From Enchytraeus crypticus (taxonomy: Eukaryota > Annelida > Clitellata > Enchytraeida > Enchytraeidae): a stretch of DNA of 64,000 nucleotides. The stretch spans positions 1,739,501 through 1,803,500 of the forward strand of contig CAJHZI010000184.1 of assembly GCA_905160935.1 (NCBI GenBank), written 5' to 3'. The notes beneath the pieces were generated by a model. That model was not told where the DNA came from, made no database searches, and saw nothing but the letters and a program-made list of their open reading frames with translations. A program made the position numbers and the translations under genes. Shown here piece after piece: positions 1-11,260 of this stretch (position 1 is its first letter; each line of letters opens with the position of its first letter).

Positions 1-468
1 TAACGAAAAGTCTAAAGAAAGACACAAAGACAGAGATAATGAAAGCCTTGGTTTGGACCACGCTATTATATGGATGTGAAACATGGACCTTAAGGAAGGA
101 AGATATTAGGAAACTGGAGGCATTGGAAATGTGGATTTGGAGAAGAATGGAGAGAATTAGCTGGACTCAAAAAGTTACAAATGAGGATGTCCTGGAGAGA
201 GTTGGCACAGATAGACAGTTGATAAATGTATTAAGAAATAGGAAGAAGAGTTGGATAGGACACATTCTAAGGGGAAGTCTGCTAAAAGAGGTCATAGAAG
301 ACAGAAGGGAAGGAAATAGAGGCAGAGGCGGGCGGAGATTAGGCATGTTAGATGATTTAAAGACCCACTCATATGTGGAAATGAAGAGGAAGGCGGAAGA
401 CAGAGAAGAGTGAAGGCGTTAGGTACCATGGACCTGCCAGTAGGCAGTGCACTAAGAGAGAGAGAGAG
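1..468 (+). mobile_element. RTE-like LINE, 3' fragment (continues left of window)
   Basis: Encodes the C-terminal part of a non-LTR reverse transcriptase protein (LYGCETWTLRKEDIRKLEA, WIWRRMERISWTQK, KKSWIGHILRG). The reading frame is cut by TGA at 411-413 where other copies have TGG. It ends with the family's 3' terminus: ACCATGGACCTGCCAGTAGG, the hairpin CTGCC-AGTA-GGCAG at 434-447, then GTGCACTAAGAGAGAG. The 5' part lies outside the window. The 91-residue conserved segment matches the copy at 58.4-61.6 kb closely, so this is a relatively young copy. Confidence 0.85.
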
Positions 469-1621
469 TAGAACTGTACTAATAGCTAAAGTAACACAAT
501 ATTTACAGCAGCACTGTAGTATTATCTATACTTACTATTGGCTACTGCAGCTCACTAATGGTTGCTGTAGCTAAGGATATATCGTGAAACTACTATTATA
601 ACTGTCATTCTGATATTATATATTGAATATTTGCTAGTAAATTACAGGTAAAAATTGTTGATATATAATTTTTCATCACAAATTTTAATGTAGTAGTAAA
701 GCTTTGTATTTAGTGTAAAATACTTAATAATTACCACTTGATAAAGTGCAGGAATTTTGTCAACTTGATCCCCAGAGGTCGTGATCTACCAGTATCTGCG
801 TACGATAGTGTCATCTGGTGGTTGCTTGTGATATTTTCATTGGCCAGTTTCGTTGTCAGTGCAGAAAACGTGGATCATCTAGGGAACTGAGAGTGTGAAA
901 TTCAATATTAACATAAAGGCTAAATTACAATTTTACAATACTTTATTAATTTATTAATTGAATACTCGAGTGAGCATCATAGAGACTTTCACTCGAAAAT
1001 GTTTAGGCTTAATACTATTGATACGCTGCATTAACATTTAAAAGCCTACGGAACGTGAGTCTAGAATTTTATTCTGTCTCTTCAGCAGATTTCTTGGATC
1101 TGAAATATCTTCATGAACAAATTAATAATTACATTTTGTTGTATTCATAATTATGTTTATCTAATTGATTTAATTGCTGTTCGAAATTTAATTTGGTTTC
1201 AATTAAATCTTGCATTATTGGCAATGAGTTAGAATTAAAAGTACGTAAGAGCAGAATTTATTAATTGCAAACAGAGAGTTGTGATAATGCATCTACAGAG
1301 TAAATCAACTTTTAAAAGCATTTAAAAATCCGCAAAAGTCCTATATCGGAATTCATATATTTTCATGATAGAGGCTACGTTATGACTTGGAAAGGTTAAG
1401 GCTATGAAGTATAATTATTAAAGGTTATATATTTCATATGTATTTGAATGTAAAAGTTAACATTCATATTTATAATATAGGCCTAGCAATAAAATTAATA
1501 TATTAATTACCAACATCTCTTTAATTTCGATTGCAATGTTGATTGAATATTTTATCCTATTTTTGAGTTAATTTTTATACTGTTTCCTATTACCAATATT
1601 TGGCTAACGAATGTACAATAA
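469..1621. other. AT-rich sequence, no recognised feature
   Basis: I see no coding potential, RNA gene or recognisable repeat here; base composition is AT-rich with many short A/T runs. Confidence 0.5.
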
Positions 1622-1711
1622 TATGCGGACATGAAGAGAGAGCGTAACATAGGAAAGTATGAAAACGTTATAAACCATGAACGTCCCAGTAGGCAGCGCA
1701 CCGACAGAGAT
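1622..1711 (+). mobile_element. RTE-like 3' end fragment, degraded
   Basis: Matches the last ~90 bp of the RTE family (TATGCGGACATGAAGAGAGA, then CCATGAACGTCCCAGTAGGC, GCAGCGCACCGACAGAGA). The hairpin stem carries substitutions, so it is an old, 5'-truncated copy. Confidence 0.7.
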
Positions 1712-3350
1712 ATAATGGACACCAAATTTGCTATAAGATATTAAGTATACTTTTGTGCCATAAATTGATTATAGAAATTCTAGAAGGAATGCAAAGGTCG
1801 TTTGGTGTAAATACTAAGTCAAGCCTACAAGAACAGTTTAACGTCAGTTTCCCGTCTTTTGTTTCTTGTCTATACATTGGTAAAGGCGTACTTGTAATGA
1901 TTGTATGTACTCTTTTATCAGCTGAGGTCCCTTACTGAGCGTCAAAGACATTGATATGGAATGTGTACCTTTGATTACTCAATTGACAAGATAGAGAGAT
2001 AAGCAGGGAGTATAATAGGGGACAATAGTAGGCGTATTTGAGAGAAATTAATTTATAATTTCAAAAATTCAGTATTGTTGAAAGTACTGGGCCCCATTGA
2101 TGTCGATCCAAACATCTTTCTGTTTCAGTCCGTAAAGTGAGTGAAAATGGGAGAGAGATAGCAAGTCATTACATGACTTTGAGGATTTTTGAAGCTACTA
2201 AAGAAATTCCATACGTTACGTAGGCCTAATGTTGTTCAGATATTCTATTAGGCAATTTCATTAGGCTTAATTAGAATGAGGAATTGTTCCTGGTGTAGTC
2301 TACTGATGAAACCTGTCTAAAGAATGTCGGATCTGTCAGACTAATCTAATCACACTTTCTTATGCAGAATCTGCTATGGATACCACATTCGAAACTATGG
2401 ATTTAATAACAAATTTATCAGGTATGGATCAAATGCAAAAATTGGTCGTTATTTAATGGCAACTACTCCAGTTAATCTAATGAGTTTTGGCGTATGCGTA
2501 AATTAATAAGCCTACATGCTACACAGTATACATACTCTACACATTGTTTCATTCTGTGCAAAATCTTGCGAATACTTAACTGTCATTAAAATTTTGACAA
2601 TATAATTAAATTTAATGAAAAATTGATAAAGGTATAATTATATATCGCCTATAACTGACATCGCTTTCGAGTAGGAAACTGACGTTGACATTAGATTTTT
2701 TACTTTTTTTATATAAAGTAAACGTTTCGAAGAGAATGCGCAGAAATTAATGCGCAGGATGCAAGGCATTGTAACCTTGTTGCAGTTAATATCCACTCTT
2801 CTAAAAGACCTCGCGGGTTTTCATCAATAAATCGATGCCTTACGCCGAACTTTCATAAAGGATTTTTGGTAGATTCAGGTTAATCTAATCTTGCCTTTCT
2901 AGAGTAAGTTCTGGTAAGAATAACGGAGCCGGAAGCCAGAATTAGTGTACGGTGCGTTGAGTATTGAAAGTGAGCGTGAGTTAGTGATTTATTGGACTCA
3001 ACGACCATTCAACTGAACAAGAGCAAGCGTTTTCAATGATCTATTTACATAATCGCAACTAAGATTATTCGCATTCTTTAGGCTGTATAAAACAATTTCT
3101 AAATTACTCAAAGCAGTTCTTCTTGTACGCAAATTCAACGAATTATTGAGTCTATTGTCCGTTATAAATCTGGGTCTATGATTCAGGAGAGAATGAACCA
3201 AAAATAATATTATATTGCACATGTCGGCAACGACGGGACTCATAAGCAAAGGAAAATCAGCATCAGAGACCATATTTATTGCAAAATAGGAGCTACAATA
3301 AATTTTATTAAGAGCATAGTTTCTGTAATAATTTTAGTTCGTAAACCACT
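1712..3350. other. AT-rich sequence, mostly featureless
   Basis: No gene supported. A small match to the SINE C tail (CTGACATCGCTTTCGAGTAG followed by AAACTGACGTTGACATTAG) lies at 2655-2695. Confidence 0.5.
2650..2705 (+). mobile_element. SINE C tail fragment
   Basis: ACTGACATCGCTTTCGAGTA followed by GGAAACTGACGTTGACATTA matches the body of the tRNA-headed SINE seen at 7712 and 9785. Confidence 0.6.
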
Positions 3351-3351
3351 A

Positions 3352-3450
3352 TACCCGTGTTATGTCTGGGTTACTGAAGATTAGACGAAATATTTCTAAT
3401 CCCGAAACTGGTTAAACAGGGATTCAAGGAAAGAGGATGATGATGATGCT
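3352..3450 (+). mobile_element. SINE B, internally deleted copy
   Basis: Carries the B head (CCCGTGTTATGTCTGGGTTA, GAAGATTAGAC) and the B tail (GGTTAAACAGGGATTCAAGG, GATGATGATG) with most of the ~200-bp body missing. Confidence 0.6.
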
Positions 3451-3792
3451 AGTTAACAGCTTATTTAGTTATTTGAAAAAATACGTTTTATAATTTAAGC
3501 CTGATACAATTTTTAAGCGAAAAGTTGCTTAGGTATATATTAGTAAACTTCCAACATAAATGCAATAAAATATTCTAAATGAACTATTTAATATTTTAAT
3601 GTGTCTAAGAAATACGACAAAAGAGTAAAACTAAACATAAAAAATAAATTTTAATAGCCATATGCAAAAATATATCAGTTTTGTAGACATAGTCGAATTT
3701 AACATAATATTTTATTATAAGCGAAAGCGTCCATATTTCTCATAAAATCAAGATGTGCATTTTTCAAAGTAAAAGTCCATAAATATTTTAAT

Positions 3793-3866
3793 AAAGAAGA
3801 AAACGGAAGACAGAGACGAGTGGAGGCGTTATATATCATGGATCTGGCAGTAAATGCATTAGGAGA

Positions 3867-3926
<60 letters not shown>
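3793..3926 (+). mobile_element. RTE 3' end with (GA)n tail
   Basis: About 75 bp of RTE terminus (GAAGACAGAGACGAGTGGAG, ATATCATGGATCTGGCAG), then a (GA)n run at 3870-3926. The tail position matches the GAGAGA that ends other copies. Confidence 0.7.
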
Positions 3927-3929
<3 letters not shown>

Positions 3930-4404
3930 GCCCCATTATCTCGTTCAAATATTGAACAACTAAGCATACATGTACATGTAGGTTAAGAATGTACAGTTCT
4001 ATTTTTTTAAACATTTCACGTTCAACTACGCTGGATTGAACAAACTGCACCCACATGTACTTGCTGATTCTTCTACCCTCATACTTTCAGCAGGTCTGCC
4101 CTTAGCTACATTAACAACTTTCCGCACTAACTTTTTTACTCTAAAATATCGGATTCTATTAGAATTACAAATAACCATCGGTTCAGATAATCATCAGTTT
4201 AATATTTTAAATACGTTTTTATTTAAGTCTAATATCTCGTACCCCAAACGGAATCAAGAAGATAACTGTTTTATAGAGAATTTTATAGTTTCAGATAGCA
4301 CAGATTGCATGAGCAGTTCATTGTACGAGAATGTGACAAGTGAATCTTTTCAAATCACGACCTAATCATCAGATGTCGTATATTTTAACTATTGTACTGC
4401 ATTA

Positions 4405-4862
4405 ACAAACGTCTAAAGAAATACACAAAGACAGAGCTAATGAAAACCTTGGTTTGGAACACACTATTATGTGAATGTGAAACATGGACCTTAAGGAAGG
4501 AAGATATTAGGAAATTAGCGGCATTGGAAATGTGGAATGGAGAAGAATGTAAAGGATTAGCTGGACTCAAAATGTTACAAATGAGGAAGTTCTGGAGAGA
4601 GTTAGCACAGATAGACAGTTGATAAATGTATTAAGAAATTGGAAGAAGAGTTGGATAGGACACATTCTAAGGGGAAGTCTGCTAAAAGAGGTCATAGAAG
4701 ACAGAAGGGAAGGAAATAGAGGCAGAGGCGGGCGGAGATTAGGTATGTTAGATGGTTTAGAGACCCACTCATATGTGGAAATGAAGAGGAAAGCGGAAGA
4801 CAGAGAAGAGTGGAGGCGTTATATAGCATGGACCTGCCAGTAGGCAGTGCATTAAGAGAGAG
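4405..4862 (+). mobile_element. RTE 3' fragment, 5'-truncated
   Basis: Covers the same region as 1-468: ACAAAGACAGAGCTAATGAA, the ETWTLRKEDIRKL segment, WIGHILRG, then the end of the protein WTCQ and stop TAG at 4841-4843. A frameshift splits the protein near 4615. It ends CCAGTAGGCAGTGCATTAAG plus GAGAG. Confidence 0.85.
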
Positions 4863-4899
4863 TTTTGTATTATTGCGTTGTAACTGTTGTATTATAAGC

Positions 4900-4980
4900 A
4901 GCATAATCTTTCTGTCTCTCTTTCCCTCTCTTTCTTTCTTTCTTTCTTTCTCTCTCTCTCTCTCTCTCTCTCTCGCTCTA
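4900..4980. repeat. (CTTT/CT)n polypyrimidine microsatellite
   Basis: TCTTTCTT repeats passing into a long CT run; it lies just 3' of an RTE terminus. Confidence 0.85.
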
Positions 4981-5009
4981 ATGTTTTACAAAGTGGAAGA
5001 CCCCAAATA

Positions 5010-5225
5010 CATATTCCCAGTAAGAGTGGCTTTCAAGTCCAATAAAGAGAACTCTATCGATCCATAACTTAATCCCTCAACAAGGAGTTGCTATGTCTTA
5101 TCTACCATTGAATGTAGCCTAAACTTAAGAAAGATATTGCTTCTGAAATGGTTTCACTTTGCCATCCTCAGTCACCTCTTGCGACACGTGCGGTTTACAG
5201 TTTGTTGACCCGGATACAATATTGA
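5010..5225 (-). mobile_element. SINE A copy
   Basis: Reverse-strand reading gives head (CCGGGTCAACAAACTGTAAA, ACGTGTCGCAAGAGGTGACT), the GAGGATGGCAAAGTGAAACC block and the GCTCTTTATTG-like body. It is diverged. Confidence 0.55.
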
Positions 5226-6040
5226 AAACTGATACACGTATAGCGTTATACGGATTAACACAGAGGCTATAAAATATGCCTAATTATTGATCCGAGTTAA
5301 TGAGCTCTATAAACACGGTAATTAAGCTTGGTTGTTGATGATGCGGATATCGATTTTATCGATCAAGAGTGAAGTGGAGAGAATCCCCGCCCCTCCCCCT
5401 CCCAAGCTCAACAACTGCGCCAGAACCACCTCCCGCCAACGTCGTGCAAATGGCTGCAGCCAATCAAAATTTATGTAAGACAGAATATGAATATAAATAA
5501 TTAACATTTTCAGCAAGACTCCAATGCAACGATGCTGTAGGGAACATCATGTAGCACTGCCTAGCTGCGCTTAATAAGCGTGACTGGAGACAGGCCTAGC
5601 TTGTGACAGTGTGACAGCGCTATGCCTGGCTTGTGTCAGTGTTACAGCGCTGACGAGCCATCTGATGTATGAGAGTGTTTCTAGTAATTCTATCATCATT
5701 GATTCGTAGAAACGAGTGATAGTGGACGTGTGCTATGATATAATCCGATAGATTAATTTTCATGTTCTGTGAGAGTGGTAATAGTAAGTTATTGATCATT
5801 CGAAATTTGTTTCATGCTAGATGTTTTTATACAGTAAAATAATAGTAATAGTGTAATAATTAGTAATAGAAAAAGTGATATTTTTTGTAAAACAAACTGC
5901 AAAAGGGATATTATTAAAGTATCTGAATGTAAGTGGATCAAAATAAAATTGACTATAAGCGTACTCTGACATATTGTTGTGTGTCAGGAACAAATTCTCT
6001 TTTGACCTAGTATGGAGTATTTGACCTAGATGTTTCCTCA
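5226..6040. other. Sequence without gene; GC-rich patch at 5380-5470
   Basis: Mostly AT-rich. A short C-rich patch (CCCCGCCCCTCCCCCTCCC) at 5384-5403 is followed by GCTGCAGCCAATCAAAA with a CCAAT motif. No reading frame follows that I recognise. Confidence 0.4.
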
Positions 6041-6082
6041 TTCGAAATCGATATCACTGACGGGCGAGCCTAGGATTTGAAC
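6035..6082 (-). mobile_element. SINE C fragment
   Basis: Reverse strand reads GATTCAAATCCTAGGCTCGC then CCGTCAGTGATATCG: a B-box-like motif plus the SINE C core. The 6083 element abuts it. Confidence 0.55.
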
Positions 6083-7409
6083 TAGAGATGGGAATTTTAT
6101 GAATTTTCAGAGTTCGGGTTCGGTTCGTTGAAAATGAAAGTTCGGTTCGGTTCAGGTTCGGTTCTAACAAGGGATCGGGTTCGGTTCGGGTTCGGCTTGC
6201 TTTCCAACTCGCAAGAGTTCGATTCGAGTTCGAAATGGTTTGGTTTCGATAATGTTACAATTGTTTAAACTTTACTTATAATAATCATGGTTATGACAAA
6301 CATGTTTAAAATGGTTTATGGTAAATATGCTTAAAAATTCATTAAGTCATAATGGCTGCCACATTTTTTCACCTGGGTAAAAATATCACAATGAAAAGAG
6401 AAGTGTTATTTATTCTTGAACATATCTTAAAATATTGTACGTTGACCAACAAATATTCATAACATACATGTAGATATTAAGCTTTATTATTGCATCTGAA
6501 ATGTTCTCCTTGATTATAACGAGCAAATAGAATGCTTCATCAATTTTTAATTTTTTTTGTCACTATAGGCCTATATAAAAGATACGTTTGTAATTAAGTG
6601 GAAATGTCATGGCTAAAATTTGATCCAACATTTCAGAGACAAAGTGAAATTTAGTAACATAAAAATGTCAAATAAAGATGAATTGTTAGACACGTGTACT
6701 TCCATACAAAAATTATCATAATATACACCGTTTGCTATCAACTGACCAGTAATAAGCTTCATAATTTACCTCAGGGTTTAAAATTTTAAATTCTCAGATC
6801 AATTATGAAGTTAGGAAAATAGTTATGAAATTATTGCAGTGCGATGGTGCAAAATTATTTACTCCAGATAGTCTTAACTCATATAGAATGTCATATATAA
6901 TTATTTGTAAATCTGGCTGCAAAAATATTAAAGTAGTACTCTAAAATTTGAAAAAATTCATAGTTTGAATTTAACAAAAACAAATCCACCTAGATTGAGT
7001 AAGCATTTTCAGATTTTTATGGAACACTCTCATCACTTTTGTCTCTTTGATGTTAATCTTCATTCCATATTTCAATGCCGTATCATTCAGACTATCCATT
7101 ATCTTCTGTAGGCCCGTCTCTTTTCCCGCTACCATTCCTTTGTTCCGCTACCATTTTAAAATTTGTGTCGGAACCAGCTGTTAGATACTGTAAGATATGT
7201 AAATGCAAAAACTAATATATATTTGTATTGTTCTTACTATCTTTAATGTCAGGCTGGTGAAGAAGAAATAATCGACAAGTTTGGTTGAGTTCGGTTTGGA
7301 CGAAGTCTGGGTTCGGGTTCGGCCAGAGTCTGGGTTCGAGTTCGGTTCGGTTCGGTCAAAAATCTAGATTTTAGGGTTCGGTTCGGGTTCGGTTCGATTC
7401 CCATCTCTA
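6083..7409. mobile_element. Candidate non-autonomous DNA transposon with 12-bp inverted termini
   Basis: TAGAGATGGGAA at 6083-6094 is perfectly inverted at 7398-7409 (TTCCCATCTCTA). Just inside each end is a dense block of TTCGG/GGTTCG repeats (about 6110-6240 and 7285-7400). No transposase is visible, and an RTE fragment lies inside. The termini resemble hAT-type ends, but the 8 bp outside them do not match each other, so target-site duplication is not confirmed. The subterminal blocks are in the same orientation, which is unusual for inverted-repeat elements. Confidence 0.45.
7008..7157 (-). mobile_element. RTE reverse transcriptase fragment
   Basis: Reverse-strand sequence matches the region just after the FADD box in the 58-61 kb copy (GAAGATAATGGATAGTCTGA, ATGAAGATTAACATCAAAG). 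It lies inside the 6083-7409 element. Confidence 0.7.
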
Positions 7410-7420
7410 ATAATAATAGT

Positions 7421-7505
7421 AATATTAATAGTAATAATAATAATAAAGGTATAACGTCCGTTTCCTCATACAAGGATGATGTTAGGGATGTCCCCCAAAT
7501 ATATA
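7421..7505 (-). mobile_element. Family D repeat end with (ATT)n tail
   Basis: An (AAT)n run followed by ACGTCCGTTTCCTCATAC and GATGTTAGGGATGTCCC; the same end sequence, inverted, occurs at 43645 and 53635. Confidence 0.5.
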
Positions 7506-7711
7506 TACATGTACATCCAATTGGAATAAAAGCTAACTTTATCTAGCTTGGACTGGAGCCAGTAAACTGTTTTCAAAATAATTGTAGCCTTGATGGGCAT
7601 ACGTCAGAACCGTTGGGCTTGTACGTCCTTTTTTCACGTCGCATTTGCACATTTTATTATATCTTTGCGATTTCGTGAAATTAAAATATATCTATCCATC
7701 TATCTATCACT

Positions 7712-7835
7712 GGAAATGTCGGTAGGACATGCGACTGCGGATCAGTATGTGCGGGTTCAAATCCTTGTCTCGCCCGTCACTAATATTGCTTTCGAGAGAC
7801 TAAATTGACGTTAGAGTAAGCTTTTCAACTTTTTT
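7712..7835 (+). mobile_element. SINE C (tRNA-headed)
   Basis: ATGTCGGTAGGACATGCGAC resembles a tRNA A-box region and GGGTTCAAATCC a B box, followed by TCTCGCCCGTCACT and GACGTTAGAGTAAGC, shared with the 9785, 45075 and 57795 copies. A pol III internal promoter is inferred. Confidence 0.65.
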
Positions 7836-8029
7836 TTACTTATAGTGTTAGAAACTCAAATTTGTCATACTAAAACACTCTGTAAACACTTTTAAACCAT
7901 GAAAGTGCTGTTAACTCAGCAGACTAAAGTATTTGGGTGAAGATGTGATAGATGTGAAATTCTTGCTCGTAAACCGCTAATTATGAGATATGACATGAGA
8001 GGTGATAGGGGAGAAAAGGAAAATAATAA

Positions 8030-8120
8030 ATGGTGTAGTGGTTGAAGTATTCGCCTCGGATGCAGGTGGACTGAATTCAAAACTCAGATCGTTCAATAAC
8101 AATTAGAGATCTCCAGGGCC
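8030..8120 (+). mobile_element. tRNA-like SINE head
   Basis: GTGTAGTGGTTGAAGTATTC (A-box-like), CGCCTCGGATGCAGGTGGAC, then GAATTCAAAAC (degenerate B box). A related sequence is inverted at 56050-56135. Not a functional tRNA: arms do not pair well. Confidence 0.45.
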
Positions 8121-8784
8121 CCTTGAAAGCTTAACATGTATCGGATCTTGATGCCAATTGACGCTATTAGCAGCAAAATAGAATAAATCATGTAAAGAAA
8201 GCAATGTTGAAGAAAGGTTAATGGCCATGAAGTAGTGAAATGATTGTTCATTTATAAGGCGAAGACGTGGCAAGATTTAATCTATTATGACACAAGGTGC
8301 TCGTCGAATGTTAAGCTCGTGGTTTCATGTACTATAAGGAACCGCAATCATGCTCTGCCGTTCGTAGCTGATAGTTCAATTTCAACTTTAGTCCAAAATA
8401 GCCATCGGCTTGCAGCCTTTAACAAGTCTACCCATCATCAATCGACAGGATGTTGAAAGATTTGACGAGGCCTGCAGAAGCCCGTAAATAATATGATTTT
8501 AACAACATCTTTACAGGAATTGTCCACTAGCGACTGGAAGGTAAGATGTAGTGTGTGTATGATCCAGTTCAGAAGAGTACGCTTGTCCTTTCTTCATGAT
8601 GACGCGCCACACGCTACCGTCATAAATACACACTGGAGATAATTATTTCTAGATGTCATAGAAAATAATATTAGGGAAAAGGTTTGTTAGAGAAAGGTCG
8701 AATCGAATGATGCTATCTGATTTAAAAACTCTGTGTATTGAGATAAAAGCGGAAGTTGTTGACATAATTAATCAGAATAGATTT

Positions 8785-8832
8785 ATGCTATATGCCTAGA
8801 ACCTACCGTTAGGCAGTACCACTGAGAGAGAA
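8785..8832 (+). mobile_element. RTE/SINE A terminal fragment
   Basis: ATGCCTAGAACCTACCGTTA then GGCAGTACCACTGAGAGAGA matches the shared LINE/SINE terminus with several substitutions. Confidence 0.5.
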
Positions 8833-9189
8833 ATACGAAGATATACTTAGAAAAGAGCGAGAGGAGGGAGAAGAATAATTGCATTATAATTAATAATTGT
8901 ATTGTTAATTTGGTTCAATGTGCTACACATAGCACGCGGTGAACATACTGAATGGTGCATACGGTTCTAAGCGATTATATCGAGCTCCACGGTATTATAC
9001 TGTAACATCATAATACGCCAGCAGTCGATATTTGAATGAGAGCCGATAACGAAGGCAATTATTGCAGAATTGTAACCGCCCAGCAGATACAAATACGACC
9101 AGGTACGTTGGCTACTGAGGATGAATTGCTGGAGATATGCAATGTATGCATTACTATTATTATTATTACCGTATTTAGGAAAATTCCTT

Positions 9190-9410
9190 CTCTTCAGTGC
9201 ACAGCCAAGTGGCAGGTTCACGGTACATATTCATACTCAAGTCTGCGTTCTCGCTCCATAAGAGCACTCCATAGATCAACCAGTTAATCCCTTCGCAAAG
9301 TCTATGCCTTATCCATACCTTATTTAGCCTATAGCTTGGGAAAAGTATAGCTTCTGAGGTGGTTTCCCGTTGCCTTTCTCAGTTAGATTTATTAATTACC
9401 ATTGACTTCT
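9190..9410 (-). mobile_element. SINE A copy
   Basis: Reverse strand begins with GGCAACGGGAAACCACCTCA, then CAAGCTATAGGCTAAATAAG, GGTATGGATAAGGCAT, and ends CCTGCCACTTGGC. It faces a + strand copy at 9470-9605. Confidence 0.8.
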
Positions 9411-9469
9411 TTGATAATCAAAAGGTTATAATAATAAAAATTATTATTGCGTGGATGCCTATCTTCTTC

Positions 9470-9605
9470 TTCTGAACGTGTGGATAAGGCATAGACTTTG
9501 TGAAGGGATTAACTTGTTGATCTAAGGAATGCTCTTATGGAGTGAGAAAACAGACCTTGAGTATGAATATGAACCTTGAACCTGCCACTTGGCAGTGCAC
9601 TAAAA
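9470..9605 (+). mobile_element. SINE A copy, 5'-truncated
   Basis: TGGATAAGGCATAGACTTTG, AACTTGTTGATCTAAGGAAT, GCTCTTATGGAG, GAACCTTGAACCTGCCACTT; 3' hairpin CTGCC-ACTT-GGCAG at 9582-9595. Confidence 0.8.
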
Positions 9606-9784
9606 AAGAAGAAAATAAAAAAATATTATTGCGTGGATGCCTATAACATATTCAATTACTCCATGGTAGTATGCATGCCCGAATTGATAAAATAATTTGT
9701 GCCTTGAGCTGAAGTCTCAGTGATCGTTATTGAGAACCATAAAGAACTGGAACTGAACAACTGATAACAAACCCAGAGAATTGG

Positions 9785-9915
9785 CAGATCCAGTGGCGAT
9801 GTCGGTAAGATATTCGACCGCGGATTAGTATGTGCAAGATTAATATCCTGGGCTCGCCCGTCACTGACGTCGCTTTCGAGTAAGAAACTGACGTTAACAT
9901 TAGCTTGTTTTAGCT
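9785..9915 (+). mobile_element. SINE C copy
   Basis: CGATGTCGGTAAGATATTCG, a degraded B box (AAGATTAATATCC), GGCTCGCCCGTCACTGACGT, then TTCGAGTAAGAAACTGACG. Confidence 0.65.
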
Positions 9916-9944
9916 TTTGCTTTAGTGTAGCTCATGATTAGTAT

Positions 9945-10205
9945 TATAACTTCATTGGTCCATAATCTTCATCAGCTTCCTCTAAAACCCAATTTAACAA
10001 GGGTCGGGATACGAATTTTGTCTCTATTCCTCAAGGCTTACGACTTTTATTTGAAAATTTTCTACCAAATTCTTGATCCTAATCGCTCGCTAACCGAATG
10101 ATCTCTCTAACGTTGGTTTGGATCTTAGTGCTTTGTAGCCTTTTACGACACGTATAGTCCACTGTTGCTCTATTCTTCAGCAACCCGGATGCAACACGGA
10201 TAAAT
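9945..10205 (-). mobile_element. SINE B, near full length
   Basis: Reverse strand begins with the head (CCGTGTTGCATCCGGGTTGC, GAAGAATAGAGCAACAGTGG), then ACGTGTCGTAAAAGGC, AAAGCACTAAGATCCAAACC and CGATTAGGATCAAG, and ends TTAAATTGGG and GATGAAG. Confidence 0.7.
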
Positions 10206-10898
10206 GTTTTATTGGTTGATTTGAGATAATAAAATGCTACATATTTGAGTAAATGCTGATAGTAAATATTCAGAAATAAGTAATTAAAATTGAAGAACTA
10301 CAGGAAACGCTAATACAGTCAGGAAATATGACAATCAAGTTAAGAATGGCCATTGAGCTATAAAATTCATATGCCTATGCTGTAAAACCTTTGCATTACT
10401 GCAATATAACTAATTTTCTAAAATAATCTCAAAAGAAATTAACCGACAAACCGATCCCTTTTTATTTAAAAAACCGGCTGAAATGAATGAACTGGTTTTT
10501 GCTCATGAAACAATAGCTCTTAATGGTCGTTTTGAACCTTATTTAAAAAGCTTCTACACCCACCGAGTCTGTATTTGAATGTGTGCATGTGTATATTATG
10601 CTACCCCATAGGAAATGAATTGTGCTCATGAAACAACAATGCTATGATAGACACTTTTTTGCGTCTGACGCTGTATGCTGCAATCAACTAGTTTTTAACC
10701 TCATATTATTTTTTTTATTTTAGTTGTTATTTATAATTATTCAAGCTCTCTCTGTAAAGCAGTCTCTTAGACCGATTTAGACTAGCATACTGCTCTATAT
10801 AGGTGTCGTTAGCAATCGCCTATAATTCACTCACAAACTCACTCCATCACGTACTCGCTCTTTCGCTCGCTCACTCATTCACTCTTTCACTCGCTCGC

Positions 10899-10937
<39 letters not shown>

Positions 10938-11130
10938 GTCGGTCACACTCAGATTTAATGAGGCACTGAGACAATTATTGCAGTTCTGGTTGTCTAAGAA
11001 TCCGTTGATTATGCTCTAGAATCTGTCTATATTGATGTTAAGTGTTCAGTTTAAAAATATTTGTAAGATTTGATATTGCCGCTATTATACAGAAAGTATT
11101 AGAGGATAAACTGCGCAAATGTGATGTTTA
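10206..11130. other. AT-rich flank, (TC)n at 10900-10933
   Basis: No gene supported. CACTCGCTCGCTCACTC-type tetranucleotide decay leads into a (TC)n run at 10900-10933. Confidence 0.5.
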
Positions 11131-11134
11131 GCCT

Positions 11135-11260
11135 TGTTAGTAGAACGTTTCCCTGTAAACCGAAGATTCTCGATCGAATACCACGAATACCAGTTAGGAC
11201 GTCACTGACATTATAGATTTTGGTAGAGATAAACGTTAAACTTAGCTTGTTATAGTGTAG
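11135..11260 (+). mobile_element. SINE C copy, diverged
   Basis: AGTAGAACGTTTCCCTGTAA, GATTCTCGATCGAATACCAC, GTCACTGACATTATAG and AAACGTTAAACTTAGCTTG match the SINE C layout. Confidence 0.45.

Noticed and set aside
4036-4365. 109-codon + strand frame
   Set aside because: No domain, and it lies between two RTE fragments in AT-rich DNA; likely chance.
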